From the NCBI GenBank assembly GCA_003155705.1, contig PMEC01000234.1, positions 1 to 5,575 of the forward strand: a stretch of DNA of 5,575 nucleotides, written 5' to 3'. Under the pieces are notes generated by a model. It was given only the letters and a program-made list of their open reading frames with translations. It was not told the DNA's origin and ran no database searches. Of this stretch, positions 5,531 through 5,575 are shown piece after piece. The stretch's first letter is position 1, and every line of letters begins with the position of its first letter. A program made the position numbers and the translations under genes. Source of the stretch: Bacteroidales bacterium (lineage in GTDB: Bacteria; Bacteroidota; Bacteroidia; Bacteroidales; VadinHA17).

Positions 5531-5575
5531 CAGAACATCAATTATCTGGTTGCAATTTTCAACAGTCAGGGGAGC
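5528..5575 (+). repeat. Direct repeat, copy 2 (right of transporter operon, cut by window end)
   Basis: TAACAGAACAT (5528-5538) and the block at 5550-5575 repeat the sequences at 122-132 and 160-184. The first block starts exactly with the TAA stop codon of the ATPase gene. Only 11 nt separate the blocks here against 27 nt in copy 1. The window stops inside the element, so its full length and any inverted right end are not visible. No terminator hairpin is seen between the stop codon and the window end. Confidence 0.7.

Noticed and set aside
5526..5575. An integron attC-like site after the last gene
   Set aside because: The repeat gives the appearance of a cassette boundary, but I see no R''/R' core pair (GTTRRRY with its partner) or attC fold, and a five-gene operon is not a typical cassette.

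Overview
The window looks like chromosomal DNA from a Bacteroidota (Bacteroidales-like) bacterium. Four things suggest this: moderately AT-rich DNA, start codons with no convincing Shine-Dalgarno sequence, a TAnnTTTG-type -7 box ahead of the main operon, and predicted exported proteins whose likely signal-peptidase site is followed by Gln. The assignment is inferred from these traits and from protein style, not from a marker gene.

Layout. Positions 2-70 hold the last 22 codons of an unidentified plus-strand gene. Positions 71-267 are an AT-rich spacer with copy 1 of a repeat, an element with inverted ends, and a hairpin plus T-tract that should terminate the minus-strand gene beyond it. An Rrf2-family regulator with four clustered cysteines runs on the minus strand (268-690). 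A 127-bp divergent promoter region follows (691-817). A tightly packed plus-strand operon of five genes then fills 818-5530: an OprP/OprO-type porin, a PstS-like binding protein, PstC and PstA permeases, and a PstB-like ATPase. The window ends inside copy 2 of the repeat, which begins at the pstB stop codon.

How the genes work together. The porin would admit an anion across the outer membrane, the PstS-like protein would bind it in the periplasm, and PstC/PstA powered by PstB would import it. Family membership says phosphate. However, the usual hydroxyl-bearing anion contacts of PstS appear replaced (GAFALYP, GGAGKG, RSDACGA), the ATPase has LSIGQ and DEA in place of LSGGQ and DEP, no phoU follows directly, no Pho box is visible, and the adjacent regulator is an Rrf2 protein, a family tied to Fe-S, redox and sulfur/cysteine control. 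The best hypothesis is a divergent Pst branch, possibly for sulfate or another oxyanion, under Rrf2 control. The binding protein also contains a textbook EF-hand loop. The repeat copies bracket the whole regulator-transporter block.
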